A stretch of DNA of 64,000 nt from Labrenzia sp. DG1229 (GCF_000521215.1 NZ_KI928917.1:310659-374658), one strand, 5' to 3'. Counted from the stretch's first letter, positions 47,823-56,983 are shown. Translations and numbers: made by a program. The notes: generated from the sequence alone by a model not told the origin.

Positions 47823-49457
47823 CTATCGCTCTCCATCCGGAAGGATCATGCCGAGATCCAGAACAATGCGCCGGTCGCAATGGTGCCAATAGTGGTCGTC
47901 GTGGGTAACGGCCAAAACCGTCTTTCCGCGCGCTTTGAAATCGGGAAGAATTTCAGAATAGAACTTTTCCCGGAAATGCGCGTCCTGATCAGCAGCCCAT
48001 TCGTCAAAGATGTAGACTTCCCGATCTTCCAGCATGCCGACGATCAAGGCCAGACGCTTGCGCTGACCAGTCGACAGATCCCGCGTCGTAAAGCGGTCAT
48101 TTTCGAATCCGACTTTACCGCTAAGCTGCATACGCTCGATCAAGCGCTCCACTTCTTCCGGTTCAACATCTCCGATCCCGTAAAGACGGTCGAACAAGTG
48201 GAAGTCTGTGAAGACGCATGAGAAGATCTCCCGATATTCTTGCCGGTTGGTATCTTCAACAGGGATGCCGTCGCACAGGATTTGGCCGGCATCCGGCGTG
48301 TACAGCCCCGTCAGCAGTTTCAGCGCTGTGGACTTTCCAGATCCGTTCCCGCCCGTCAGAAAAACGATTTCTCCGCGATGTAGAGCCAAATCGAGAGGTC
48401 CCGCCTTGAAGGAGACACCTCCATCAAGATCAACGTATTTGAACTCGACGCCCGCCAGTTCAATCTTCGAAAAACTACGGAAGGCGGACCGTTGCCTCGG
48501 CCTGGGCTCGATTGGCAGCGATGCCCCATGATCGAGCTTCTTTTCCAGCGCGTAGACATGCCCCAAACCTGCCTCCGCGCGGCCTATAAGACGGACAACT
48601 GAAAAGATTGCTGCTATGGGACCCAATGCAAACACGGAGGCCGCCGTGATCTTGTAGATGCTATCGTCGTAGCCGTCGAAAAAAACAGGGAGGACAAAGA
48701 CGACGATGCCGACCAGCAGGAAGATAAAGGCGTTGCTGAATTGCAGGAGCGTTACCCAGCGGCCTCCGAGCTCGGTGACCACATCTTTGAGCCGGTCCGT
48801 AACGCCGGAGAAATGATTGTAAAGCGCTTCATTCTTGTCTGCATTCAGCCGGATTTCCTGAAACCCAAGCGTGAAATGCATCAGGCTGTCGAGCATTTCA
48901 GCTTCCCGATGATGTACTTCCCCCAGAGACGCCGTCAAAGCCCGTTGCCGCGCCATAAAGAGTCGCGCACCAAAGAACGAAAAGGCTGCAATGACAAAGA
49001 AAGAAATCAGCGAAATCGAGGCAATATAGAAAAACAGGAACAGAACCAGCAGAGCACTTTGAGCCGCGCCAATCAACAAAGGCAGCGTTTGAGAAAGATG
49101 GTCGGTTTCCTGAGCCACCGTGACGTAGATGTCGCCCTTTCCGAGCCGCTCCAGTGTCCGGAGATCCGCCATCCGGATTTTCCGAACGATCCGACGCCGG
49201 GTGGCCTCCAGACGTGACTGCACGAACCGGTTCGCCTGTTTCAGCGCGGAACGATTGGAGATAAGGAAAAACAGCAACGTCAGGACATAAACGACAAGAA
49301 GGCGTGGTTCGACATCGAAGCCAAACAACGACTGCTCTGCCGCCTCGTTGACGAGACCGACCAGACCGGCATTTCCAAGCCCGGTCAAACCGGCAAAAAC
49401 AAAAATCATCCGGCGGCTGGCAGGTGGTCCATCCCTGAGCAGGCGGAAGATATTCAT
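47823..49457 (-). CDS. ABC half-transporter 2 (cyclic-peptide/siderophore-export type)
   Basis: About 544 residues from the ATG at 49457 (MNIFRLLRDG). An upstream in-frame extension to 49553 lacks family similarity and would run into the divergent control region. Membrane helices lie at about 15-320. The ATPase domain has GGNGSGKST (Walker A), LSTGQRKRLALI (signature) and YIFDEW (Walker B region). It is close in sequence to the next gene, including matching phrases such as FHLFDRLYG in the Q-loop side, so the pair arose by tandem duplication. It is the first gene of the long minus-strand operon that includes both megasynthases. Confidence 0.9.
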   Translation of the reverse strand: MNIFRLLRDGPPASRRMIFVFAGLTGLGNAGLVGLVNEAAEQSLFGFDVEPRLLVVYVLTLLFFLISNRSALKQANRFVQSRLEATRRRIVRKIRMADLRTLERLGKGDIYVTVAQETDHLSQTLPLLIGAAQSALLVLFLFFYIASISLISFFVIAAFSFFGARLFMARQRALTASLGEVHHREAEMLDSLMHFTLGFQEIRLNADKNEALYNHFSGVTDRLKDVVTELGGRWVTLLQFSNAFIFLLVGIVVFVLPVFFDGYDDSIYKITAASVFALGPIAAIFSVVRLIGRAEAGLGHVYALEKKLDHGASLPIEPRPRQRSAFRSFSKIELAGVEFKYVDLDGGVSFKAGPLDLALHRGEIVFLTGGNGSGKSTALKLLTGLYTPDAGQILCDGIPVEDTNRQEYREIFSCVFTDFHLFDRLYGIGDVEPEEVERLIERMQLSGKVGFENDRFTTRDLSTGQRKRLALIVGMLEDREVYIFDEWAADQDAHFREKFYSEILPDFKARGKTVLAVTHDDHYWHHCDRRIVLDLGMILPDGER

Positions 49458-49935
49458 ATCAAACCTGCCATGATGGTTCGCCCCTCTCACACCCGGGCTC
49501 GCCGGACATTTCAATTCGGCTCGCTGCCATTGAAACCGGCAGGATCGCCGCACCCCTGCAAAAATCAGTATTCACAACTAGCGTCGCGTTGCCTAGAGGG
49601 AAAAAGCACAATTTTTTCAATCTCTAAAGCTCTTTTCCCCAAGGAGACGCGCCATGGCTGCAGCGCCCATGGAGGGCGAGTCTGCGAAAGACACAGCGAA
49701 CTCCAACCGCATTTCAACACATAACACCCGTTTCCTGACATTGGACGTGGATGAAGTGCGCTTTTGCAAGTTTTTCCGGCTTTATTTCTTGGCGGCTTTC
49801 AATTTACTGTAGCTGCAGATTGCTGTTGTTATCTGATCGCTCTGCCGATCCATTTCGAACAGAATCCACTGTGCAACAAAGCCGAAACGGCCCAAGACTG
49901 CTGTTTGCGACCCTCTTTGAAGGCGTATACTCAAC
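49458..49935. promoter_or_regulatory. Divergent intergenic region between the core operon and the amidotransferase pair
   Basis: This 478-bp stretch separates the first gene of the minus-strand PKS operon from the plus-strand ACP-amidotransferase genes, so promoters for both must lie here or nearby. It is noticeably more AT-rich around 49570-49640 (runs of A and T near 49600-49620). I could not define convincing -35/-10 boxes or an operator palindrome by eye. It also holds the small plus-strand frame listed separately. Confidence 0.4.
49654..49812 (+). CDS. Possible small ORF (52 residues), function unknown
   Basis: ATG at 49654 is preceded eight bases upstream by a strong Shine-Dalgarno sequence (AAGGAGA at 49641-49647). 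The frame runs to TAG at 49810-49812. The peptide starts MAAAPMEGESAKDTANSNR and ends with a hydrophobic aromatic stretch (FCKFFRLYFLAAFNLL). It sits upstream of the free ACP gene in the same direction. It may be a leader peptide, a small membrane peptide or chance. Only the ribosome-binding site supports it. Confidence 0.3.
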   Translation: MAAAPMEGESAKDTANSNRISTHNTRFLTLDVDEVRFCKFFRLYFLAAFNLL

Positions 49936-50184
49936 ATGCAACAAATTCGCGACTTTATTGAAGATCAATTTTTGATTGAGTTCGACGAATCTTTCCCTGA
50001 AACCTCGGATCTTTTTAAAGAAGGTGTGATGGATTCGTTTGGATACATCCAGCTCATCCGCTTTTTGGAAAAGGAATTCGACATCAAGTTCTCCGAGCAG
50101 GAGATGACAGCGAATGTTATGGTCAGTTTGAGCCTGATCGAGAAAACTGTCAGTCGAAAATTGTCAGAATCAATCACTGATTGA
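49936..50184 (+). CDS. Free-standing acyl carrier protein for the glutarimide starter
   Basis: 82 residues, one four-helix carrier domain. The phosphopantetheine site is the Ser in GVMDSFGYIQLI (Ser34). The acidic C-terminal half (FLEKEFDIKFSEQEM) is typical of discrete ACPs. It lies 21 bases upstream of an asparagine-synthetase-like amidotransferase, on the strand opposite to the PKS operon. In the known glutarimide pathways (lactimidomycin, iso-migrastatin, streptimidone type) a discrete ACP carrying a malonyl group is amidated by such an enzyme to malonamyl-ACP, which primes the PKS. I infer the same role here. It is distinct from the beta-branching ACP at 54433. Confidence 0.85.
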   Translation: MQQIRDFIEDQFLIEFDESFPETSDLFKEGVMDSFGYIQLIRFLEKEFDIKFSEQEMTANVMVSLSLIEKTVSRKLSESITD

Positions 50185-50205
50185 CCTTGGACAGGCGGAA
50201 GTTTT

Positions 50206-52215
50206 ATGTGCGGTATCGCCGGAATTATCGACCCCTCTCGCTTCGCCGACACGCTTGTCAATGATGTCCAGAATATGCTTGCCCAGATCGGGCACCGGGG
50301 ACCGGACGGAGCAGGCTGTGTGGTCGATAACGGTTTTGCCCTGGGCAGCGTCCGGCTGGCCATTTTGGATCCCGATGCCGGACAGCAACCGTTTTCAGAT
50401 CCTTCGAACCGCTATTGGCTTAGCTACAACGGTGAAATCTACAATTACCTGGAGCTGAAATCCGAGCTGGAGGCCATGGGCTGCCGATTTCAGACCAACT
50501 GCGATACCGAAGTCGTTCTGAACGCCTGGATGATCTGGGGGCCTGATTGCCTGCGCCGCTTCAATGGCTGTTTCTCCTTTGCACTTTACGACTGCAAGAC
50601 AGAAAGCCTGTATCTCGCTCGTGATCGCTTCGGCAAACGGCCGCTTTTCTATGTCCGCCAAGGAAATGCTTTCTATTTTGCCTCCGAAATGAAGGCGTTC
50701 CTGGCTATTCCGTCTATCTCCTTTGAACAGGATGCCGGCCAGCTTGCGTCGATCCTGTGCGTCTGGACGCCCCTTCCCGACCAAACGGGCTTTAAGGAGA
50801 TCAAGAGCCTTCCGATGGGCCAATGGCTCACATTGAAAAACGGTGAATTGACAACTGAAAGCTATGCCGAACTTCGCTTCGACGAAGAGCCTCAGCCCGA
50901 TGACGAACACGCGGCTCAAGATCTCATTCGGGAGCGAATGAACCGCAGCGTTGAGCTGCGTCTGCGCAGCGATGTTGAAGTCGGGGTATATCTCAGCGGC
51001 GGCATCGACTCCTCGATCGTCGCGCTGCTTGCGAAAGACTTCTCGACAAAACCCCTGTCAACGTTTTCCGTCGAATTTGATGACGCGGAATTCGATGAAT
51101 CATCTGATCAGCAGCTGATCTCTGAGTATCTCGGAACTCGGCACTGTGCTGAGCGAATCTCCTATCAGGACATTTGTGACCAAACCCCTGCAGCCGTGTA
51201 TCACGCTGAAGTTCCGGCATTTCGAAGCGCATTTGTTCCAATGTATATTCTCTCCGACCGGACCCGCCGCGAGGGTGTCAAGGTTGTGTTGAGCGGTGAA
51301 GGAGCCGACGAAGCGTTCCTTGGCTACGACCTTTTCAAGGAAACACTGTTACGCACCTCCTGGGATCAGCTTTCCGGGGAGGTGCGCCGGTCCCGGATCC
51401 AGGAACTTTACCCGCATCTCGCGCATTATGGCCCCGAAGACACAGCTGCGATGACAGGCCTTTATCAGCAATTTTCCAAGGAACGCATGCCGGGCCTGTT
51501 TTCGCACGAGCTGCGATTTCAGAACGGGCAGTTTTCAACGCGGCTTTTGAAGGACAAGAACACACCGCTTGCAGCGATAACTGACCTGATATCGTCCACT
51601 CCGGACTACGATGCACTCTCTCCGGTCGAGAAAGCCCAGTGGCTGGAATACAAAACCTTGTTGCCCGGCTACCTGCTTTCGACACAGGGCGAAAGGATGA
51701 GCCTTGCGCATGGTGTGGAGAACCGCTGCCCGTTTCTGGATCCGGACGTTTTTTCCCTGGCAACGGCCATCAATCTGAAGTTCGACGATGGTTTACGGGA
51801 AAAACGGCTTTTGCGGGAAGCTTTCCGCAACCGCCTTCCTGACAGGATCATCGAAAAGCGCAAGTTCCCCTATCGGGCTCCGGACGCGGCCGCTTTCGCA
51901 AAGCACCGACCCGATTACCTGGATCTTGTCTTGAGTGATGCGGAGCTTGCCAAACTGCCATTCCTGAATGCCGCATTTGCCAAACGTCTTGCCAACAAGG
52001 TGCTGACCAAACCAGCCAGCGACATCAGCACAAAGGAAAACCAGACGTTTCTTTATCTGCTTTCAATCAGTCTGTTGCATCGCTCATTTGTGCGCCGGGA
52101 AACCCTGCCGCTCGCAACATTGCCTCCGCTGGAAAAGGTTATCAATCTCCAGCGGGAAACTGCCGCTCAGGAACGGCCTTACCTTTCCCACGGGAATTTA
52201 AGTTCGCTGACATAG
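50206..52215 (+). CDS. Asparagine-synthetase-like amidotransferase (malonamyl-ACP formation)
   Basis: 669 residues, the size of class II glutamine-dependent asparagine synthetases. After Met removal the N-terminal nucleophile Cys2 (MCGIAGI) starts a glutaminase domain (GHRGPDG, 29-35; YNGEIYN, 74-80). The synthetase domain has the ATP pyrophosphatase loop SGGIDSS (264-270) and GEGADEAFLGY downstream. Inside a glutarimide-type trans-AT cluster and next to a free ACP, it is best explained as the amidotransferase that converts malonyl-ACP to malonamyl-ACP, supplying the imide nitrogen. Ordinary asparagine synthesis is the alternative but fits the neighbourhood poorly. Its last 37 bases overlap the 3' end of the convergent ECH gene. 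Confidence 0.88.
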   Translation: MCGIAGIIDPSRFADTLVNDVQNMLAQIGHRGPDGAGCVVDNGFALGSVRLAILDPDAGQQPFSDPSNRYWLSYNGEIYNYLELKSELEAMGCRFQTNCDTEVVLNAWMIWGPDCLRRFNGCFSFALYDCKTESLYLARDRFGKRPLFYVRQGNAFYFASEMKAFLAIPSISFEQDAGQLASILCVWTPLPDQTGFKEIKSLPMGQWLTLKNGELTTESYAELRFDEEPQPDDEHAAQDLIRERMNRSVELRLRSDVEVGVYLSGGIDSSIVALLAKDFSTKPLSTFSVEFDDAEFDESSDQQLISEYLGTRHCAERISYQDICDQTPAAVYHAEVPAFRSAFVPMYILSDRTRREGVKVVLSGEGADEAFLGYDLFKETLLRTSWDQLSGEVRRSRIQELYPHLAHYGPEDTAAMTGLYQQFSKERMPGLFSHELRFQNGQFSTRLLKDKNTPLAAITDLISSTPDYDALSPVEKAQWLEYKTLLPGYLLSTQGERMSLAHGVENRCPFLDPDVFSLATAINLKFDDGLREKRLLREAFRNRLPDRIIEKRKFPYRAPDAAAFAKHRPDYLDLVLSDAELAKLPFLNAAFAKRLANKVLTKPASDISTKENQTFLYLLSISLLHRSFVRRETLPLATLPPLEKVINLQRETAAQERPYLSHGNLSSLT

Positions 52216-52949
52216 CGCCGAATTCCAGCCAGCACGCCCGGATCTGAAAACATATCCCGGTTTGCAACCAAGGCGGCCGCCTTGTCCTCCTCCGGGTTTC
52301 CGCTGCAGGCAGCCAAATAGGCTTTGTAGCGAGCGATCGCAGGCTTCTGAAGGTGGGCCAATCGCACGAGATGTTGCCTGAGTGCGGCCTCGGTATTTTC
52401 GGTCAGGACATCCACAAGTCCAACCTCACGGGCTTTTTGCGCGTCGACCGGCTTTGTCATCAACGTCATGTAATGTGCAGCTTGACGGCCAACGCGCCCG
52501 ATCAGGAACGGAAGAACACACGCCGGAAACAGTCCAAACAACAACTCCGAAAGCGCGAAACTCGCACTCTTGTCGGCAATGACGACATCCGATGCAGCCA
52601 CGAAACCAACACCTCCGGCGTTAACCCTCCCCCGCACCAGGCAGATAGACACATAAGGACCGCGGGACAGTTTCGACCACACATCATAGAGAGGTTCCGG
52701 ATCGCCGGCAGACCCTGTGTTCGAAATTGCCTCGAAATCGCCCCCGGCGCAAAACACATCACCCTGGCCCTCTAGCACCACCACGGTTACCGGCTCTGAG
52801 GCGGGCCCCTGCTCTTCCGTGCACCTGGTCAAGACCTCAGACATCTCTTCGACCATGCGGGCATTAATCGCATTTCCGGCCTCCGGCCGATTCAAGCAAA
52901 TGCGGCATATGTTTTGTTGAAAGGTAACGTTCAACGTGTCGTAAGCCAT
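52179..52949 (-). CDS. Enoyl-CoA hydratase-like dehydratase ECH1 (PksH/PedL type) of the beta-branching cassette
   Basis: 256 residues, crotonase fold. Features include the oxyanion-hole segments FCAGGDFEAI and VRGRVNAGGVGFVAASD, then FALSELLFGLFPACVLPFL and HYMTLMTKP. That set is characteristic of PksH-type ECH1 proteins, which dehydrate the HMG-like intermediate on the ACP. ATG at 52949 has a good ribosome-binding site (CTGGAGG). It is the last gene of the P450-HMGS-ACP-KS-ECH1 unit. The partner decarboxylase (ECH2) is not a separate gene here but a domain in megasynthase A (27299-26562). The stop lies inside the convergent amidotransferase gene. Confidence 0.9.
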   Translation of the reverse strand: MAYDTLNVTFQQNICRICLNRPEAGNAINARMVEEMSEVLTRCTEEQGPASEPVTVVVLEGQGDVFCAGGDFEAISNTGSAGDPEPLYDVWSKLSRGPYVSICLVRGRVNAGGVGFVAASDVVIADKSASFALSELLFGLFPACVLPFLIGRVGRQAAHYMTLMTKPVDAQKAREVGLVDVLTENTEAALRQHLVRLAHLQKPAIARYKAYLAACSGNPEEDKAAALVANRDMFSDPGVLAGIRRYVSELKFPWER

Positions 52950-52965
52950 GCGGGCCTCCAGAAGG

Positions 52966-54171
52966 TTACGGCGCCGCGATTACCAATGCCGTATTGATGC
53001 CGCCAAAACCGAATGAGAACTTCAGGGTGTGACGGATTTCGTGCGAAACCGGTTCTGCCTTGACCCAATCAAAGCTTTCATCGATTGGATTTTCCAGGTT
53101 CCGTGTGGGGTGAAGCCGACCTTCCTTTATCTGCAACAGGACGGCCGCCAATTCCAGTGCTCCAGCAGCGCTCATGCCGTGACCAACGATGGATTTGGTT
53201 GCGTTGATCCGTGCATGGTGCAGTTCGAGAGAGTGATAGGTCCTGCACTCTTCAAAGTCTCCCTGCGGAGTTCCCGTTGCGTGCCCATTTACGAAATCAA
53301 TTTGTTTGGCGGTCAAGCCGGCTTGCGCCAGAGCATTCAAAGCCGCGCGCACTTGTCCCTCGGAATTCGGTTCCGGGCCCCGGCTTCCATCGGCAACATG
53401 TCCGGCACCGATGAGATCACCATAGGATTTGTGAGACATGGAAAGGTCCTTGCGCATCAAAACCAGCGCAGCACTGGCTTCGCCATAGATAAAGCCGTTG
53501 TGCGCAAGGTCCATCGGGCGGCAGGCTTCTCCGGGCCGGGCCGCATGATCTGCACCGCCCATGACACCCAGTGACCGCATGGCATGCAGATCATAGCCTG
53601 AAAGATCCTGAAGCGCTCCAAGAGCGATACAGACATCCACCCTGCCGGAACGCACAGCGTCCATCGCCTGAATCACGGCCACCGATCCGCTGGCTGATGC
53701 CGCATCCACACTTTGGGAAAAACCGCGGATTGGAACGACAGAGGTGCAAAGACCGGCAATATCAGAGCTCAGAAACATGTGGCCGTGGCGCGGCGGTACA
53801 AATTCCAGCTTGTCTGCATATCTTTGTGCGGCCAGTGCCTGTTCGCGCGACATAGGATTGCTGCTTCCGACCACAAGTCCGATCCGCTCGGGATCGACCT
53901 GATCAAGTCCTGCATCTCGCCAGGCTTCCTGTAACACGGCCATGGCGACGCGGCTGCTCAGCGTGGCGGTACGGGCCAAACGTGCAGGTAGTACATTTGG
54001 CGGCTCGTCCAACTCGACACCAACAAAAGGCGGTTCTCCACCGGCCGGTTCACGCCCGTGCCGGGTCAGTTCGGAAAATACACCGCGGGTTTCAAACAGT
54101 CCTTGCAGAAATGCGGCCTTACCGTATCCAAGGCCGCTGGCAACACCTATCCCCGTTACCGCAATCCTCAC
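52966..54171 (-). CDS. Decarboxylating ketosynthase-like protein (KS-Ser) of the beta-branching cassette
   Basis: About 401 residues from a GTG at 54171 (VRIAVTGIG). The frame is open further upstream, but that stretch overlaps the ACP gene and has no KS similarity; the GTG choice is likely, not certain. It is a FabF-like fold in which the active-site Cys is replaced by Ser (VDAASASGS where DTACSSS is usual). Both His motifs are kept (NGHATGTPQGD and VGHGMSAAG). This Cys-to-Ser change is standard for the HMG-cassette KS that only decarboxylates malonyl-ACP to acetyl-ACP (PksF-like). The acetyl group is then used by the HMG synthase encoded two genes upstream. Confidence 0.9.
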   Translation of the reverse strand: MRIAVTGIGVASGLGYGKAAFLQGLFETRGVFSELTRHGREPAGGEPPFVGVELDEPPNVLPARLARTATLSSRVAMAVLQEAWRDAGLDQVDPERIGLVVGSSNPMSREQALAAQRYADKLEFVPPRHGHMFLSSDIAGLCTSVVPIRGFSQSVDAASASGSVAVIQAMDAVRSGRVDVCIALGALQDLSGYDLHAMRSLGVMGGADHAARPGEACRPMDLAHNGFIYGEASAALVLMRKDLSMSHKSYGDLIGAGHVADGSRGPEPNSEGQVRAALNALAQAGLTAKQIDFVNGHATGTPQGDFEECRTYHSLELHHARINATKSIVGHGMSAAGALELAAVLLQIKEGRLHPTRNLENPIDESFDWVKAEPVSHEIRHTLKFSFGFGGINTALVIAAP

Positions 54172-54175
54172 CCTG

Positions 54176-54433
54176 TCATCCGGCACTTTTGACAAGGAGC
54201 AAATCCGCCAGTTCCTGAATGTTTTTGGGCCCATGCATCTGAACCATCGGGATTTTCAGGTCCAACCGTTCCATTGCCGCCAAAATGACTTCGCTGCGCT
54301 CGATGGAGTTTACACCCAGATCCACCATGGAATCGCTTGCGGAAATCGGTTGACCTTCCAACTCGGGAACAGTCTCCCGAATTTCTTCAATCAGGATATT
54401 GATGATTTCAGTGTTATCCAATGGGCTCCCCAT
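54176..54433 (-). CDS. Discrete acyl carrier protein of the beta-branching cassette (AcpK-like)
   Basis: 85 residues with the attachment Ser in LGVNSIERSEV (about Ser43). The Asn before the Ser (VNS in place of LDS) is typical for donor ACPs that carry acetyl to HMG synthase. It lies between the HMGS and decarboxylating KS genes in the same orientation, seven bases after the HMGS stop. The tail MVQMHGPKNIQELADLL completes the fourth helix. Its role is to carry malonyl, then acetyl, for the aldol-type addition at the beta-keto group held on the tandem ACPs of megasynthase A. Confidence 0.9.
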   Translation of the reverse strand: MGSPLDNTEIINILIEEIRETVPELEGQPISASDSMVDLGVNSIERSEVILAAMERLDLKIPMVQMHGPKNIQELADLLLVKSAG

Positions 54434-54440
54434 CCTCCGG

Positions 54441-55697
54441 TCAGATCCATTTGTAGTTCCGCTGGTAGTTCACCAGATTATCGAGAACAAGCAAATCCCC
54501 GTTGCCGGACACAGGCCAGGCAGACGGGATGATCTGATGATCCAACTCGGCATCTTTCGTACCAAACCTGACAACTGACTTTCCCGAAAGCAACGTTTCA
54601 TATTCTTCGATCGAAAGCCGGTATCGCTTGTCCAGTTTTTCCGCGATCCCCATTTCCTTTAACAAGCTCTGGCTCTTTGATGTCGCCACACCGCTGAAAA
54701 ACTCCGAGCAACAACCTGAGCCATAGGAAAACAGGCCAATGCGGATGGGCTCATTGATCTCACCGGCATCCAGCGTTCCGGCAAGGGCAACAAATACAGA
54801 GCCGCCCGCCGTGTTTCCAACCCTTTGTCCAAATGTCAGGCTCGGGCTCAGCCTCTGTTCAAAATCCTCCTGAATTTCTTCAGGTTTCGCCTTATGGAAT
54901 TTTCGCATCAACTGCCTGTGCGCCCCTTTGACCATGCCGCCAAAGGGCGTGTGAAAGCAAAGCTGCGAAAAGGTCGATTTGAAATCAGCGCCCTGAACCC
55001 GATCAGAATAGTCCTTGAATGCTCCTGCACAGCAATCGAGATATGCCATCAGAGAGAGATCCGCATCCCCTGCTTCCGTATCCGGACCCGGCCGGCAGGT
55101 ATCCATGACCTCGAAGGCGTAATTGCCATAAGCACCGGCGTCGAGTTGCAGGATTTCCGGCATGTCTGACACCAGCATCGCAACAGCACCGGCGCCGGAA
55201 CTGGGCTCAGAGTAAGCCCATTCCTGCACGGCGTTGGCATCTGCCAGCGCAAAGCGGGAAATGTCGGTTGTTATCACCAGTGTCAGCGCGCCGGGAGACG
55301 TCTGCGACAAAATGAAATTCACCGCCATCTGCAGGCCAGCGGCACCTGAGTAACAGGCTTGTTTGATTTCAAACAGACGACAATTTGGCTGCAAACCCAG
55401 AAGCTTGTGAACATGAGTACTGAGCGACTTTCCAAAATCCAGACCGGATTCGGTGCAGGTGATAACCATCTCAATGCGCGAGCGTTCCTGCTCACCGAGT
55501 TGATCGACTATCGGTTTGGCCGCATTTACAGCGAATGTGACCGGGTCCTCGTAGGGCAGCGCAACGGACTTTTCCTGCATGAGCAGATTCTCGAACCGGG
55601 AAGTATCCAGACCCCGGTGAACGCAAAGCTCCCGAACATCCAGACACGCCATGCCGCCGAAGACATTGATGGCTTGAATTCCGGCAAGTCCGCTCAT
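54441..55697 (-). CDS. HMG-CoA synthase-like enzyme (HMGS) for beta-branching
   Basis: About 418 residues from the ATG at 55697, whose start overlaps the P450 stop (ATGA, 55694-55697). A longer in-frame reading to 55763 falls inside the P450 gene and is not needed. Catalytic Cys115 lies in KQACYSG, His249 in CFHTPFGGM, and the C-terminal loop is YGSGCCSEFF. The enzyme adds acetyl from the discrete ACP to a beta-ketoacyl-ACP, giving an HMG-like branch that ECH1 dehydrates and ECH2 decarboxylates into a methyl or exomethylene group. The target is most likely the KS5 module with Trp-flagged tandem ACPs. Confidence 0.93.
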   Translation of the reverse strand: MSGLAGIQAINVFGGMACLDVRELCVHRGLDTSRFENLLMQEKSVALPYEDPVTFAVNAAKPIVDQLGEQERSRIEMVITCTESGLDFGKSLSTHVHKLLGLQPNCRLFEIKQACYSGAAGLQMAVNFILSQTSPGALTLVITTDISRFALADANAVQEWAYSEPSSGAGAVAMLVSDMPEILQLDAGAYGNYAFEVMDTCRPGPDTEAGDADLSLMAYLDCCAGAFKDYSDRVQGADFKSTFSQLCFHTPFGGMVKGAHRQLMRKFHKAKPEEIQEDFEQRLSPSLTFGQRVGNTAGGSVFVALAGTLDAGEINEPIRIGLFSYGSGCCSEFFSGVATSKSQSLLKEMGIAEKLDKRYRLSIEEYETLLSGKSVVRFGTKDAELDHQIIPSAWPVSGNGDLLVLDNLVNYQRNYKWI

Positions 55698-56983
55698 GCA
55701 GCAGCCTTTACTTTGACCGGCAAACGGCCGAGGCCGCGAGCATTCATCCGGTCCAGCCGCCACTCCGGTTCTCCGGCCAGCTCAATCTGAGAATACTTTT
55801 CCAAGAACGCGGAAAAGGCGATCTGTGCTTCCAGGCGGGCCAATGGTGCGCCGATGCAGAAATGCGCCCCGCCACCAAAAGTGAACTGGGCATTCGCAGG
55901 CCGGGCAATATCAAGCACGTCCGCGTTTTCAAATCGGGCCGGATCCCTGTTGATTGCACCGATCAACCCGATGACCGGCGCGCCCTTCGGGATGGTTACT
56001 CCTTCGACGCCGAAATCCTCGCGCGCGACCCGCAAGATCATGTTGCCCCCCGGTTCCATGCGCAATAACTCCTCGATCGCGGTTCTTGTCAATCCGGGGT
56101 CTGATCGCAATCTGGTCAATTCGTCCGGATTGGACAAGAGGAGCAGCATGCCGTTGCCGATCAAAGTCACTGTGGTTTCGTGCCCTGCCACCAGCATAGA
56201 CACCAGATTGGTCAGAGTTTCCTCCTCATCAAGCGTGCCGTCCTTCTGTGCCTGAATGGCAAGGCCCATGAGATTGTCTTCGTTGTTGTTTTCCCGCTCC
56301 TTGATCTGCTGACGCAGAAAATCCTTGAACTCCGCCAGGGCTTCCATCGCCTCCGATTTCTGCTCCGGCGTCATCAGGATATCTCCGATCCGGATAAGAG
56401 ACGCGCTCCAGCGGCTGATCTTGTCATCAAGGCTTTCCGGAATATCAAAAAGCTCACACAGAACACGAAGCGGCAGTGGGGCCGCAAATGTCTCGATGAA
56501 ATCAATTTCTCCTTTGTCAGGCATTGCCTCCAGCAGCCTGGATGCCTGATCAACAATCAATGGTTCCAGCCGGGACATGGCCTGCGCTCGAAACGCCGGT
56601 TCATAGACCTTGCGCATGCGCTTGTGTTCTTCCCCATCGGAATTGATCATCTGGGGCTGAAATTCACTGAACAGCTTGAAGCCGACCGGGTCATGTTGCC
56701 GGTAGTCCTCGGAGTTCCATCCTCCGGTCCAGTTCCGCGTGTCGCGCCCCATCGCCGAGGATTTCGAAACGCGCGCAAACGCCTTGTGACCGAGCACAAA
56801 ATATATGCCGTTCCTCTCATCAAAATGCACTGGACCTTTGGCCTGCAAGCGGCGAAGTTCCGAATATGGATTTTCCAAGAACATCTTGTCCGAGAGGATC
56901 GACCACCAATCAATGGCATCATCGCAATTGCTGTCGCTTTCCGTTCCCGGAAGGGTCCCATCCAACGGGCTATCTTCAGCCAT
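55694..56983 (-). CDS. Cytochrome P450 (copy 1, canonical motifs)
   Basis: About 429 residues from the ATG at 56983 (MAEDSPLDG). A GTG further upstream at 57055 is possible but adds a poorly conserved tail. It is a soluble bacterial P450: I-helix AGHETT with normal acid-alcohol pair, ExxR in EELLRMEP, and the heme-Cys loop FGGGAHFCIGAPLARLE. It belongs to the same subgroup as the three P450s at 59710-63601; all share an N-terminal DWW motif, a MGRDT motif and a C-terminal segment with AGEPEW or a near match. It is the first gene of the beta-branching operon. A hydroxylation or similar oxidation of the polyketide is inferred; the position is unknown. Confidence 0.9.
   Translation of the reverse strand: MAEDSPLDGTLPGTESDSNCDDAIDWWSILSDKMFLENPYSELRRLQAKGPVHFDERNGIYFVLGHKAFARVSKSSAMGRDTRNWTGGWNSEDYRQHDPVGFKLFSEFQPQMINSDGEEHKRMRKVYEPAFRAQAMSRLEPLIVDQASRLLEAMPDKGEIDFIETFAAPLPLRVLCELFDIPESLDDKISRWSASLIRIGDILMTPEQKSEAMEALAEFKDFLRQQIKERENNNEDNLMGLAIQAQKDGTLDEEETLTNLVSMLVAGHETTVTLIGNGMLLLLSNPDELTRLRSDPGLTRTAIEELLRMEPGGNMILRVAREDFGVEGVTIPKGAPVIGLIGAINRDPARFENADVLDIARPANAQFTFGGGAHFCIGAPLARLEAQIAFSAFLEKYSQIELAGEPEWRLDRMNARGLGRLPVKVKAAA

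Noticed and set aside
50206..52215. Housekeeping asparagine synthetase
   Set aside because: Possible by motif alone, but the adjacent free ACP and the KS-B-ACP module point to the glutarimide amidotransferase role.
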